Assembly (NCBI GenBank): GCA_002685255.1
Contig: NYWU01000004.1
Location: 52,600 to 116,599 of the forward strand
Source of the DNA: Idiomarinaceae bacterium
GTDB lineage: Bacteria > Pseudomonadota > Gammaproteobacteria > Enterobacterales > Alteromonadaceae
Reading direction: 5' to 3'
DNA: 64,000 nt
The stretch's first letter is position 1; each line of letters opens with the position of its first letter. Positions 7,459 to 15,874 of this stretch are shown piece after piece. The notes beneath the pieces are model-generated. The model was not told the origin of the DNA and searched no databases. It saw only the letters and a list, made by a program, of their open reading frames with translations. Both the position numbers and the translations under genes were made by a program.

Positions 7459-8666
7459 AGACGTCAATTCCATTCAGTCGTTTTGCCGATATCTCTCGCC
7501 ATGCGGGTCAGCGTCCAATCGCCCTATGGGGGGCGGGCAATATCTGCACCAAAACGATACGTCGTTTACCCGATAGTGACATCGTCATATGCGATAACAG
7601 CGCTAATATGTGGGGAGGCGAACAGGAGGGTCACCCCATCATCAGCCCCGAGTTATTTCAAAAGGAATACACTGATCGCTACGTGATTATTTGTACAACC
7701 TCATTTGCGGAAGTATCCGAGCAACTCAGTGATATGGGGTTAACCGCGCAAAAGGACTTTATCGTCAGCCCCATTTTGAATGACTTACGCATCATTGATG
7801 AGCTCGAAACCATTCAATGCCAACTGTTAGTCAGCTCAGGCGCACAACCCTCAGACGATCCAGAAGCAGGCGGTGGTCTTTACCAACTCGACGTTAATGG
7901 GACTGAGTGGCACTATAAAAAAGTACTATCGGGATGCTGCCACTGTATCATCGAAGTTGATAATTATCTTTACACAGTCGACGACGAACGTGGCATTTTG
8001 CAGCTCGATCGTGACTTTAATGTTATTCGTAACCAACCCTTGCCGACCAAAAGCCGTGGCCACGGCATCGCGTATCATGCAGCTAGCCAGTGCTTTTTTA
8101 TTGCCTGCAGCTTGTTAGATGCGGTATTGGTTTACGATCGCGATTTAAGCCTGCAACGCAAAATTCCATTGTCCGTAAAAGCAGGCCGCGATGAGGGGCC
8201 CTTTCACCATACCAATGACTGCTGCATCGTCGGTGATAGCTTATATGTCTCCATGTTCTCGGAAACGGGTAACTGGAAACGCGATATCTTTGATGGTGCA
8301 GTCATTGAGTTTGATATTGTCACGGGTGAGCGTATTGGAACGCCTATCCGCGATTTATGGATGCCGCACAACATTCAGTTTATCGACGGCTGCCTCACTG
8401 TGCTCGACTCACTGCGTGGTGGTTTGCGTCAAAACAACGCATCGGTGATCGGCGAGTTTGCTGCCTTTACGCGCGGGCTTGCCTTTAATGGTCACTTGTT
8501 CTTTGTCGGTCAAAGCCGTAACCGCAACTTCTCTAAGAATGTCGGTGTGTCAAAAAATATTTCAATAGATACCGGCGTCGTCATCTTTGACCCAGAAACC
8601 AAAGTATCGCGGTTTTTACAGTTGCCTTCTAAACTGTCCGAAATTCACGGCCTATTTTTACTGTAA
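7455..8666 (+). CDS. Two-domain protein of unknown function: Rossmann-like N-terminus, beta-propeller-like C-terminus
   Basis: 403 residues from the ATG at 7455, which overlaps the pseA stop (ATGA) and is preceded by AAGGAG. Residues about 15-110 carry a dinucleotide-type loop (ALWGAGNICTK) of the kind found at the end of some sugar methyltransferases and ketoreductases. From about 135 on, the pattern of repeated beta hairpins (LYTVDDERGILQLD, FHHTNDCCIVGDSLYVSMF, GAVIEFDIVTGERIG) suggests a propeller, resembling DUF4915/TIGR03032-type proteins. There is no signal peptide or membrane segment. Being last in the hisH2-hisF2-pseA operon, it probably acts on or senses the same sugar. Function not recognised. 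Confidence 0.55.
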   Translation: MKTSIPFSRFADISRHAGQRPIALWGAGNICTKTIRRLPDSDIVICDNSANMWGGEQEGHPIISPELFQKEYTDRYVIICTTSFAEVSEQLSDMGLTAQKDFIVSPILNDLRIIDELETIQCQLLVSSGAQPSDDPEAGGGLYQLDVNGTEWHYKKVLSGCCHCIIEVDNYLYTVDDERGILQLDRDFNVIRNQPLPTKSRGHGIAYHAASQCFFIACSLLDAVLVYDRDLSLQRKIPLSVKAGRDEGPFHHTNDCCIVGDSLYVSMFSETGNWKRDIFDGAVIEFDIVTGERIGTPIRDLWMPHNIQFIDGCLTVLDSLRGGLRQNNASVIGEFAAFTRGLAFNGHLFFVGQSRNRNFSKNVGVSKNISIDTGVVIFDPETKVSRFLQLPSKLSEIHGLFLL

Positions 8667-8673
8667 ACTTAGA

Positions 8674-8702
8674 CAACAACCCAGCTAAGTGCTGGGTTGT
8701 TG
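8674..8702. terminator. Shared hairpin between convergent operons
   Basis: CAACAACCCAGC (8674-8685) pairs with GCTGGGTTGTTG (8691-8702) around a five-base loop, a 12-bp perfect stem. It sits between the stop of the plus-strand 403-residue gene and the Maf gene, and overlaps the Maf stop codon. No T-run follows on either strand, so it may need help or act by stem strength. Confidence 0.5.
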
Positions 8703-10802
8703 CTCATCAACTCGGAAATTTTTGCGCACCTTAGGTTTATAGCCTCGTGTGCACTTCTCTAGCCACGCTGTTTTGAGATCTTCCCGCGCTTCCAGCACAA
8801 ACCGACGCCACACGTCGAGCGCCTTTTTAAAGTGAGTTAAGCACTGAGCTTCGTCATTGGCGTTGTAAAGCAATACCACCAATGGACACTGAAAATACAG
8901 CATCTCGCCTTCCAGCACATAATGCAGATGAGAGTAACGCGTTTGTCGGTGACTATATAAATAGCGCGCTTGTCGGCGCAAGTTATCCAATGCCTCAGCA
9001 CGGCTAGTGATGGGCTCTTCACTGATAGCAATCAAATGGTCGCAGATTTCGTCGTAACGATCGAACGCCATATAACGCTCGAAATGCTCAAACTGGAAGT
9101 GATTAAATAACTCGTCCTTGATGTAATCCACCACCTGCGACTTATCATGCTGTTGTGGTTCTGGTAGCACGTGCTCAGGCTTAAGTGGCAATGCATGGTT
9201 GACCTTAGCGCCCTCGCCGACGTTATAGCAGTGAATATCAGCAAATTTAGGTAAACCCAACAAACGCCCCATCTGCTGACACGACATCGCCAAGAAGTTC
9301 GATGACATGACCGTTCCACCCAGGTTACCCGCTAATTCGTGCCGTGCATCGTGAGGTTTCCAATCTTTCAGCGCGCCCTGATAGTAGGCAGAATCTTTTG
9401 AATGGTGACGACCGTCAGCCGAGTAGCCATTATCAACACCAAACATGTAGATCTCTTTAAAGCCCATATGTGCCGCATAAGACAATGCGGTGTTGGCGAC
9501 CAACGGGTTACAAAACGGCAAATAACGCAGTGCCTGTTGAGCCTCATTGAGCAACACGTAGTTGAGCAAATCACCGCTCGCATCAATGCCCTTACCGGCC
9601 ATCCCCACCCACTGATACAGCGGCACCACATCCGGGTAAATCAGGTTCATGGTCAGCAAGTTGAGCTTGCTGTAAGTCTCTTTGGGTAATGATTTGAGTA
9701 GCACATCGTAGGTGCTTTTGGGCCGTTCAACGAGCGTATGAAAGTCGGGCACAATATCGTGTTTCAACAGCGTTTGTAACGCCGTTCCCGCTGCGATAAT
9801 AAGCGCGTGTTCTTGGGTGTCTTTAATGAACTCAATACTTTCATCAAGCGACGGACCATTGCCAACGACATAAACGGGATAGTCGCGATATCGGTTGCTG
9901 TCTTCTGTTTTGTGCTTAAGTAGATTCATGCCCTGCTTGGCATTTTGTACTGTGTGCGCCAGTGCTGTTGTTGCATCATTATAAAACCCGTAGCCACCAT
10001 GCAGTTCAAACAGTCGCATGAAAAACTCACGTAACAAGGTGGCGTTTTCTTTTGAGGGATAATGTTGATAACAGAAGCACTTTGTCAGCGAGAACACACC
10101 AATATCTTGGCTTACACGGTATAAATCATCGATAAAAGTCTGATACGAGGCGCCGAGCTGGAAGGTCAGCACACCCCGCTGTTCATCAACTTGCTCAATA
10201 ATGCTGCGCCAATCCGTACAATAGAGACTGCAATAGAAGTTCTCAAAACTCGGTTCAATCAAATAAATGTAATCAAATTGAACCCGCTCCATGAGCATCG
10301 GGATGTGGTAACCCAAGCCAACGCCAAACACGACAGCGGTAGGAAAGCGATCCGGCAACGGCGCGAGCTTCTCTACAGCTCCCGCTTCGGCAACCGCTTC
10401 ACCCAGCTGTTTTAAATAGCGTGCATGGACACGGGTATCATCCTCTGGCACCTCAGCATACTTAGCGAAGTCGATGTGGTTTACCATCGGCTTGGCGAGC
10501 TGCTCCTCGACCTGACGGGCCACCTGCGCAATAGGATCATCACCGTACAGCGGATAGCCAGTCACGTGTTCCTTGATATTGCCCTGACCAGAAGCGGTTA
10601 CGAACAACTCAAGTGGTTTATCGGAGCTAAACGCCTCAATACTATCAGCGATTTTGGGGTAGAACTTTCGAAAGGCAGCGAGGTTGTCACGAAACCGCTG
10701 TTCGGCGTGTTCGGCAAATACTTGCTCGCGTTCAATTTGGCGGTCAGATGCATCTTTGAGTTGTTGCATCATGCCTTTGATTTGTTGCTGTGTACTGTCC
10801 AT
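8685..10802 (-). CDS. maf: Maf (DUF115) flagellin glycosyltransferase
   Basis: 705 residues, the usual size of motility accessory factor proteins. The central MptE-like/DUF115 domain shows GNGPSLD at 314-320, and a preceding Rossmann-like stretch has GVGLGYHIP (160-168). Maf proteins transfer CMP-activated nonulosonic acids such as pseudaminic acid to Ser/Thr of flagellin in the cytoplasm. Here it lies between the CMP-Pse genes and the flagellin genes, which fits well. It is transcribed in the same direction as fliDS, 71 bases after the FliT-like gene; a possible promoter lies in that gap. Confidence 0.85.
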   Translation of the reverse strand: MDSTQQQIKGMMQQLKDASDRQIEREQVFAEHAEQRFRDNLAAFRKFYPKIADSIEAFSSDKPLELFVTASGQGNIKEHVTGYPLYGDDPIAQVARQVEEQLAKPMVNHIDFAKYAEVPEDDTRVHARYLKQLGEAVAEAGAVEKLAPLPDRFPTAVVFGVGLGYHIPMLMERVQFDYIYLIEPSFENFYCSLYCTDWRSIIEQVDEQRGVLTFQLGASYQTFIDDLYRVSQDIGVFSLTKCFCYQHYPSKENATLLREFFMRLFELHGGYGFYNDATTALAHTVQNAKQGMNLLKHKTEDSNRYRDYPVYVVGNGPSLDESIEFIKDTQEHALIIAAGTALQTLLKHDIVPDFHTLVERPKSTYDVLLKSLPKETYSKLNLLTMNLIYPDVVPLYQWVGMAGKGIDASGDLLNYVLLNEAQQALRYLPFCNPLVANTALSYAAHMGFKEIYMFGVDNGYSADGRHHSKDSAYYQGALKDWKPHDARHELAGNLGGTVMSSNFLAMSCQQMGRLLGLPKFADIHCYNVGEGAKVNHALPLKPEHVLPEPQQHDKSQVVDYIKDELFNHFQFEHFERYMAFDRYDEICDHLIAISEEPITSRAEALDNLRRQARYLYSHRQTRYSHLHYVLEGEMLYFQCPLVVLLYNANDEAQCLTHFKKALDVWRRFVLEAREDLKTAWLEKCTRGYKPKVRKNFRVDEQQPST

Positions 10803-10832
10803 GATCGCGCTTTCTAATTGAGATATAAAAGC

Positions 10833-10862
10833 ACTATAGCCCGAGAGTGAACATTAGCTCAA
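10833..10862 (-). promoter_or_regulatory. Possible sigma-70 promoter of maf
   Basis: Minus strand TTGAGC, 18 bases, TATAGT, ending 31 bases before the maf ATG. Matches are fair but the spacer is one base long. Confidence 0.35.
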
Positions 10863-10873
10863 GCAGATACGGT

Positions 10874-11176
10874 CTATGGCTGCACTTGTTTATAGCGACT
10901 GACGGATTTACGCCCTTTGCTGAGCTTTTTTAATCCTTCGTCGATACTTTGGCGTTGTGATTGGGCATGCTGCTGCAAGTCCGTAATTGCATTCTGCACC
11001 GCCTCAATCAATTCAGCCTTTTCTTGATCGGTGAGCTCATCTGAAGCAAGCTGCTCACCCACCTCAGATTGAATATGTTGCAAAATCTCAGCACTCGCTT
11101 GCTCATCCGATGTATCGGCATCGAGCAGCTGCGCGAGCGCAGATAGATGCTGTTGCAGACGCTCTGGCAGCTCCAT
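10874..11176 (-). CDS. Small helical protein, putative FliT-like flagellar chaperone
   Basis: 100 residues, acidic in the middle and rich in Gln, Glu and Leu, predicted almost wholly helical. Its ATG overlaps the fliS stop by one base (TAATG), so it is the last gene of flaG-fliD-fliS. FliT, the FliD chaperone, usually occupies this place and has this size and composition. There is no diagnostic motif, so the assignment rests on position and helix content. Confidence 0.5.
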   Translation of the reverse strand: MELPERLQQHLSALAQLLDADTSDEQASAEILQHIQSEVGEQLASDELTDQEKAELIEAVQNAITDLQQHAQSQRQSIDEGLKKLSKGRKSVSRYKQVQP

Positions 11177-11604
11177 TACGCGCCTACAGCGGCAGAACCG
11201 CCGAGTTGTGACATCGCACTATCGCGGTCTGAAGGCGTGATAGCGTCCCACGACGACTTAATTTGCGCCAATAATGAGCGAACTTCTTCGAGTTTGGCGA
11301 CATCGTTGGTACGCGTCGCATCGGTCAGCGTCTCACCCATGTACAAGTACAATTGGTTGAGATTATCTGCCACTTCGCCACCTACTTCTAAGTTAAGGCT
11401 CGTACGCAATGATTCGATAATCGCTGCGCTCTTAGAAATATGTACCGACTTTTTCTCGAGGTCTTTACGCTCAATAGCGCCTTTTGCATAGTTGAGGTTT
11501 TCCATCGCACCCGCCATCAGCATCTGGATAAGCTGATAAGGGTCTGCGCCCGCGATGCGAGCGCGTAATGAATCCTGCGTGTAACCTTTTAGCTTCTTAT
11601 TCAT
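11176..11604 (-). CDS. fliS: FliS, flagellin export chaperone
   Basis: 142 residues. The segment ADPYQLIQMLMAGAMENLNYAKGAIE is the FliS family signature, a four-helix bundle that binds the flagellin C-terminus and stops it from polymerising before export. Downstream of fliD by 30 bases and overlapping the FliT-like gene. A full-length ordinary member. Confidence 0.92.
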   Translation of the reverse strand: MNKKLKGYTQDSLRARIAGADPYQLIQMLMAGAMENLNYAKGAIERKDLEKKSVHISKSAAIIESLRTSLNLEVGGEVADNLNQLYLYMGETLTDATRTNDVAKLEEVRSLLAQIKSSWDAITPSDRDSAMSQLGGSAAVGA

Positions 11605-11634
11605 AGCTAATAACCTCTAACTTAAAATCTGAGT

Positions 11635-13029
11635 TTAGTCCTTACCACCAAAACCAGGCAGGTTGCCTAATTGTGACGATAAGTAATTCTGCGTGCTCTG
11701 CATTTGCGCCAGCATCACATCAAGACCCGAATACTTTTCACGTAAGCGGCCCTCAAGTTGTTCCATCCGATACTGATGATCCAAGCGATCATCTTCGAGT
11801 CTGTCGAGACTCTCGTTCAACGACTTTTCGCGGAACGTGATCGCACCATCCGATTCAATGTAATTGTTCATCAAGGTTTCAAATCGACTCGCGATACCAC
11901 CTTCGTTTGAGAAAATCTTACCAAAGGCGTTGAAATCTTGATCCATGGCTTCATTCACGCTGCGAATAATATTGTTTTTCTCAAGCTTTCCGTCTTTGTT
12001 AAGGCTCAAACCGATATCGAATAAGCTCGAGAAGTCGCCTGCGCCCTCAACATTGCTAGTCAACACGTTGACCATCTGGTTTTGTAAACCGCGCATCGTC
12101 GAGTCGGCTTGCAACACCGCATTAGTTGCTGTCGCTTGGTCCATAATACTGACCACGCCATTATATGCGGATACGAACTCATCAATGAGTTTATTCACAC
12201 CCTCACGGTCACGCTGGATGTTAACCTGTGCGGTCTCGTTATTTTCGCTTTCTTTAATCGCGGTAATCGTCGAACCTTGAATTACATCAGTAAACGTATT
12301 GCTACTGCTCGTTGCGGTAATGCCATCGATTACGATACGGGCATCTTTTGCCATATCTTCTGCGGCAATGGCCATTCCACCCGCCGAGCCATCAAATGCT
12401 TGCGTTGATAAACCGTCTAACTCGGCATTGTTATTGGTCACCACTAAATCATTACCCGCGCCGGACTCATTCGAGGTCAGCACCAACTTTGCCTCGGTAC
12501 CGGTATTAATAATGTTAGCAGTGACGCCGAAGTTATCGGCCGAATCATTAATTTGTTGGCGAATATCTTCCAGGGTTGAGTTAGCGGCAATATTTAAGTC
12601 AAAACTTTTATCACCAGCACTGAACGAAAGCGTGCTATCAGACGTGGTAATCTCCTGATCGGCCGATGTAAATGTGCCATCTGCGGAGACCGCACGAGAG
12701 CCCTCGGCCAACTGCTGAACTTCGACCTCAAACGAACCGCCGGTCGAGTCGTCATTGCTCGAAAAGCGAATCAAGTCACCCGATTCAGGCTGTTTCAGCT
12801 GTGCTACTCGTTTATCAAACAAGTCACTGTCACTGAGCTTGGTGATCACATCATCAAACTTAGAAAGTGCCGACTTTACCGCCCCGAGCGCCGACAATTC
12901 GGTTTCGTAACGCGATTCCAACTTCTGGAACTGCGCTTGTTTTGGCTGGTTAGTGGCTTGCAACGTCGATGAAATAATCGACTCGAGGTCAAGCCCTGAA
13001 CCGACGCCTGCGGAGGTAAATAGTGGCAT
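11635..13029 (-). CDS. fliD: FliD, flagellar filament cap
   Basis: 464 residues. The N-terminus MPLFTSAGVGSGLDLESII is the conserved FliD start, and the C-terminal coiled segment (RMEQLEGRLREKYSGLDVML) with the closing LSSQLGNLPGFGGK is typical of HAP2 proteins. It forms the pentameric or hexameric cap at the filament tip under which flagellin subunits are inserted. It lies between flaG (11-base gap) and fliS and is read from the sigma-28 promoter before flaG. Confidence 0.94.
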   Translation of the reverse strand: MPLFTSAGVGSGLDLESIISSTLQATNQPKQAQFQKLESRYETELSALGAVKSALSKFDDVITKLSDSDLFDKRVAQLKQPESGDLIRFSSNDDSTGGSFEVEVQQLAEGSRAVSADGTFTSADQEITTSDSTLSFSAGDKSFDLNIAANSTLEDIRQQINDSADNFGVTANIINTGTEAKLVLTSNESGAGNDLVVTNNNAELDGLSTQAFDGSAGGMAIAAEDMAKDARIVIDGITATSSSNTFTDVIQGSTITAIKESENNETAQVNIQRDREGVNKLIDEFVSAYNGVVSIMDQATATNAVLQADSTMRGLQNQMVNVLTSNVEGAGDFSSLFDIGLSLNKDGKLEKNNIIRSVNEAMDQDFNAFGKIFSNEGGIASRFETLMNNYIESDGAITFREKSLNESLDRLEDDRLDHQYRMEQLEGRLREKYSGLDVMLAQMQSTQNYLSSQLGNLPGFGGKD

Positions 13030-13040
13030 GACAGTACTCC

Positions 13041-13463
13041 TTAAACTTGCTTATCGAACAGAATTCCTGACCGACTGTCTTGGTTATCGGCCAATTCTTC
13101 TATAGCTTTAGAGAGTTTTACTGCCAACTCCGATGGAATTTGGCGTATCATCTCTCCACTCTCTTGATCCATCACCTTGACCACCGGTGGCTCACCTTTT
13201 TCATCAAATACGAACTGCAAACTGGTGTTGCGTATGGATGGTGATTGATTGATCTTCTCTATCACTTCAGCAACTGAACCCTTGTCAACGTTTTGCGCTT
13301 CGCTCGCACGCTGCTCTGCTTGAACAGTCTGCTGTTGAGTTCGGTCACGCACTTCCTGTACCGTCTCAATCACTTGCTCTCGCTGTGAAGAATTCAGCCG
13401 AGTGCTACCGTCAGACGCGCTTGGCGATGACATCGCACGTAAGTCCATTGTAAATTCGGCCAT
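13041..13463 (-). CDS. flaG: FlaG family protein
   Basis: 140 residues with a low-complexity, Gln- and Ser-rich first half and a conserved C-terminal FlaG domain (LQFVFDEKGEPPVVKVMDQESGEMIRQIP split over residues 85-110). FlaG proteins are linked to filament length and attachment in Vibrio, Aeromonas and Campylobacter. First gene of flaG-fliD-fliS-fliT, with AGAAGGG before the ATG and a sigma-28 promoter at 13510-13537. Confidence 0.88.
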   Translation of the reverse strand: MAEFTMDLRAMSSPSASDGSTRLNSSQREQVIETVQEVRDRTQQQTVQAEQRASEAQNVDKGSVAEVIEKINQSPSIRNTSLQFVFDEKGEPPVVKVMDQESGEMIRQIPSELAVKLSKAIEELADNQDSRSGILFDKQV

Positions 13464-13509
13464 AACATTACCCTTCTGATTTTCGGTTACTTAAACCTTC
13501 CCGTATAGG

Positions 13510-13537
13510 GTATCGGCAACCCCTGAATGAAACTTTA
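13510..13537 (-). promoter_or_regulatory. Sigma-28 promoter of flaG-fliDS
   Basis: Minus strand TAAAGTTT, then 12 bases, then GCCGATAC. The FliA consensus has 11 bases between these blocks; here the spacer is one longer. It lies 47 bases before the flaG ATG and just after the terminator of flagellin 1. Confidence 0.65.
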
Positions 13538-13574
13538 GGGATTTTTTAGTAAATAGCCAAAAAAAGAACAAAAA

Positions 13575-13598
13575 AAAGCCGGGGAAGACCCCGGCTTT
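13575..13598 (-). terminator. Terminator of flagellin gene 1
   Basis: AAAGCCGGGG and CCCCGGCTTT form a 10-bp perfect stem with an AAGA loop, followed on the minus strand by a T-rich run. It ends the 13631-14596 flagellin transcript. Confidence 0.9.
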
Positions 13599-13630
13599 GA
13601 TTAAAAGCGGCAATTTTATGCCAAAAGCGA

Positions 13631-14596
13631 TTATCCCAATAACTGCAATGCAGCCTGTGGACGCTGGTTCGCCTGTGCCAAAATGGTCTGCGAAGCCTGT
13701 TGCAAAATCTGTGCCTGCGTCAATTTAGCCGTCTCAGCAGCAAAATCGGCATCTTTAATACGCGATTTCGCAGCTTCCAAGTTTTCTGCAACGTTGCCTT
13801 GGTTACGAATCGTTGATTGGAAACGGTTTTGCACAGCACCCAACTCGGCACGTTTCTTATCCACTACAGCAATCAATGAGTCCATACCCGCTAGCACTGC
13901 TTGCGCGTCTTGCTGGGTGCTCACAGAAAGCGTTGAAGCCACGAACACGGTAGCGAAATCAAGTGCAGTCGCACCGTTGGTACTACCAGTAAACGTTGCG
14001 GTACCGTAGATTGATGTCAACGCATCACCGGTAACAGCTGATGCAATTGATGCAATACCTGACAAAGTAAAACCCGCAGCAGCAGTCAAACTATTGGCAG
14101 TGCCACCCACTGACTGCATAGTGAAGTCGATGGTTTGATTAGCGTCCGCGCCTACTTGGAAGCTCGCAGAGTAAGTTCCGTCGAGCAAGTTCTGTCCACC
14201 AAAGGTAGTATCTTTGGCGATACGGTTCACTTCGCTCATCAATACACGAATTTCTTCCTGGATTGCCAAGCGGTCTTCACCGGTGTTTGAACCGTTGGCT
14301 GCTTGTTGCGCCAAAGTACGTACACGTTGGAAGGTGTTTGTTACTTCGTCCAAAGCACCTTCAGCGGTCTGTGCCAAAGAGATACCGTCGTTCGCGTTAC
14401 GGTTACCTTGGTTAAGACCCATGATCTGAGAACCTAAGCGGTTAGAGATCTGTAGACCCGCCGCATCGTCAGATGCACTGTTAATACGGAAGCCTGATGA
14501 AAGGCGCTCAAAAGCTTGGTCAAGTTTATTACCTGAGTTGATTAACTGACGCTGAGCATTAAGTGAGCTGATGTTTGTGTTTACATATAAAGGCAT
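13631..14596 (-). CDS. fliC: Flagellin (paralogue 1)
   Basis: 321 residues. The N-terminal D0/D1 region (NTNISSLNAQRQL, RLSSGFRINSASDDAAGLQI) and the C-terminal D1/D0 region (SRIKDADFAAETAKLTQAQILQQASQ ending in LQLLG) are classic. The middle, about residues 170-235, is short and rich in Ala, Ser and Thr, which suits O-linked pseudaminic acid. Compared with its two neighbours it has NISS, RLGSQIMG and AKDTTF where they have NVSS, RLESQVMG and AEDTTF, so it is the most divergent. It has its own sigma-28 promoter and terminator. Confidence 0.95.
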   Translation of the reverse strand: MPLYVNTNISSLNAQRQLINSGNKLDQAFERLSSGFRINSASDDAAGLQISNRLGSQIMGLNQGNRNANDGISLAQTAEGALDEVTNTFQRVRTLAQQAANGSNTGEDRLAIQEEIRVLMSEVNRIAKDTTFGGQNLLDGTYSASFQVGADANQTIDFTMQSVGGTANSLTAAAGFTLSGIASIASAVTGDALTSIYGTATFTGSTNGATALDFATVFVASTLSVSTQQDAQAVLAGMDSLIAVVDKKRAELGAVQNRFQSTIRNQGNVAENLEAAKSRIKDADFAAETAKLTQAQILQQASQTILAQANQRPQAALQLLG

Positions 14597-14678
14597 GGTT
14601 ATGCACCCCTCTTGTTAAATCCACTGTGTCACTTACACAAAACACCCGGTCAGTGACATACGTTCTTGCTTACTTAAT

Positions 14679-14705
14679 ATATCGGCCCCTTTTGTATAAT
14701 CTTTA
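14679..14705 (-). promoter_or_regulatory. Sigma-28 promoter of flagellin gene 1
   Basis: Minus strand TAAAGATT-N11-GCCGATAT, the exact FliA spacing. It begins six bases after the terminator of flagellin gene 2. Confidence 0.85.
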
Positions 14706-14710
14706 AACAA

Positions 14711-14736
14711 AAAACCGAGCAAAATTGCTCGGTTTT
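14711..14736 (-). terminator. Terminator of flagellin gene 2
   Basis: AAAACCGAGCAA and TTGCTCGGTTTT pair in a 12-bp stem with a two-base centre; a T-run follows on the minus strand. Confidence 0.85.
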
Positions 14737-14771
14737 TCAACAGCTTAGTAATTAAATGAAATTTAATTCAT

Positions 14772-15728
14772 TTAGCCAAGAAGCTGGATTGCCGCCTGTG
14801 GACGCTGATTGGCCTGCGCCAAGATAGTTTGTGACGCCTGCTGGAGAATCTGAGACTGAGTCAGTTTCGCCGTTTCAGCAGCAAAGTCAGCATCTTTGAT
14901 ACGTGATTTCGCAGCTTCCAAGTTCTCCGAAACGTTACCTTGGTTACGAATCGTTGATTGGAAACGGTTTTGCACCGCACCGAGCTCTGCACGCTTCTTA
15001 TCCACTACAGCAATCAGTGAGTCCATGCCCGCTAATACTGCTTGCGCGTTGTCTTGGGTTGATACAGAGATGCCTGTTGCGGTAAACAAGTCAGCGAACG
15101 TTGAGCCGTTGGTCGCAGCTGCGGCAATTGCCGTGCCCGCGATAGCTTCAATCGTGTCGTTAGTTACGGCAGATGCCACACTCGCGATACCTGACAATGA
15201 AAAACCACCTGCGGCAGTGATACTGTTTGCAGTGCCGCCCACTGACTGCATCGTGAAGTCGATGGTTTGGTTAGCGTCGGCACCAACTTGGAAACTTGCA
15301 GAGTAAGTACCGTCAAGCAGGTTTTGGCCACCAAAGGTGGTGTCTTCTGCGATACGGTTCACTTCGCTCATCAATACGCGAATTTCTTCTTGAATCGCTA
15401 AGCGGTCTTCACCGGTGTTAGAACCGTTCGCCGCTTGCTGTGCCAAAGTACGTACACGTTGGAACGTATTAGTAACCTCGTCCAATGCACCCTCAGCGGT
15501 TTGTGCAAGTGAGATACCGTCGTTAGCGTTACGGTTACCTTGGTTAAGACCCATCACCTGCGATTCAAGACGGTTTGAAATTTGTAAACCGGCAGCGTCG
15601 TCAGATGCACTATTGATACGAAAACCAGATGATAGACGTTCAAAAGCTTGGTCTAAGTTGTTACCTGAGTTGATCAACTGACGCTGAGCGTTCAGTGAGC
15701 TCACATTGGTATTTACGTATAAAGGCAT
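14772..15728 (-). CDS. Flagellin (paralogue 2)
   Basis: 318 residues from the ATG at 15728 (MPLYVNTNVSS). A start seven codons upstream is open but lies in the leader, and both other flagellins begin with MPLYVNTN. The first about 165 and last about 80 residues are nearly identical to the other two paralogues, while residues 175-232 differ freely. The protein is exported by the flagellar type III system and forms the filament. Own sigma-28 promoter and terminator. The near-identical ends suggest recent duplication or continuing gene conversion. Confidence 0.95.
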   Translation of the reverse strand: MPLYVNTNVSSLNAQRQLINSGNNLDQAFERLSSGFRINSASDDAAGLQISNRLESQVMGLNQGNRNANDGISLAQTAEGALDEVTNTFQRVRTLAQQAANGSNTGEDRLAIQEEIRVLMSEVNRIAEDTTFGGQNLLDGTYSASFQVGADANQTIDFTMQSVGGTANSITAAGGFSLSGIASVASAVTNDTIEAIAGTAIAAAATNGSTFADLFTATGISVSTQDNAQAVLAGMDSLIAVVDKKRAELGAVQNRFQSTIRNQGNVSENLEAAKSRIKDADFAAETAKLTQSQILQQASQTILAQANQRPQAAIQLLG

Positions 15729-15791
15729 AACATTCCCCTTTCTTTGCATCGAGCGTCGTTGACGCTTAGTTAAACTCTGTGACTAAAAAGG

Positions 15792-15818
15792 GTATCGGCG
15801 ATGCCAATCGTTACTTTA
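15792..15818 (-). promoter_or_regulatory. Sigma-28 promoter of flagellin gene 2
   Basis: Minus strand TAAAGTAA-N11-GCCGATAC, 64 bases before the ATG and 17 bases after the terminator of flagellin gene 3. Confidence 0.85.
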
Positions 15819-15831
15819 GAATAAAAATAAA

Positions 15832-15857
15832 AAAAGCCGAGCATAAGCCCGGCTTTT
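15832..15857 (-). terminator. Terminator of flagellin gene 3
   Basis: On the minus strand GCCGGGC, TTAT, GCTCGGC forms a 7-bp stem with one G-U pair, flanked by A and T runs. Confidence 0.8.
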
Positions 15858-15874
15858 TTAATAAATTCAATAAC

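Noticed and set aside
11945..12658. Plus-strand open frames across fliD and the flagellins
   Set aside because: They are antisense shadows of strongly supported genes and have no ribosome sites or family motifs.
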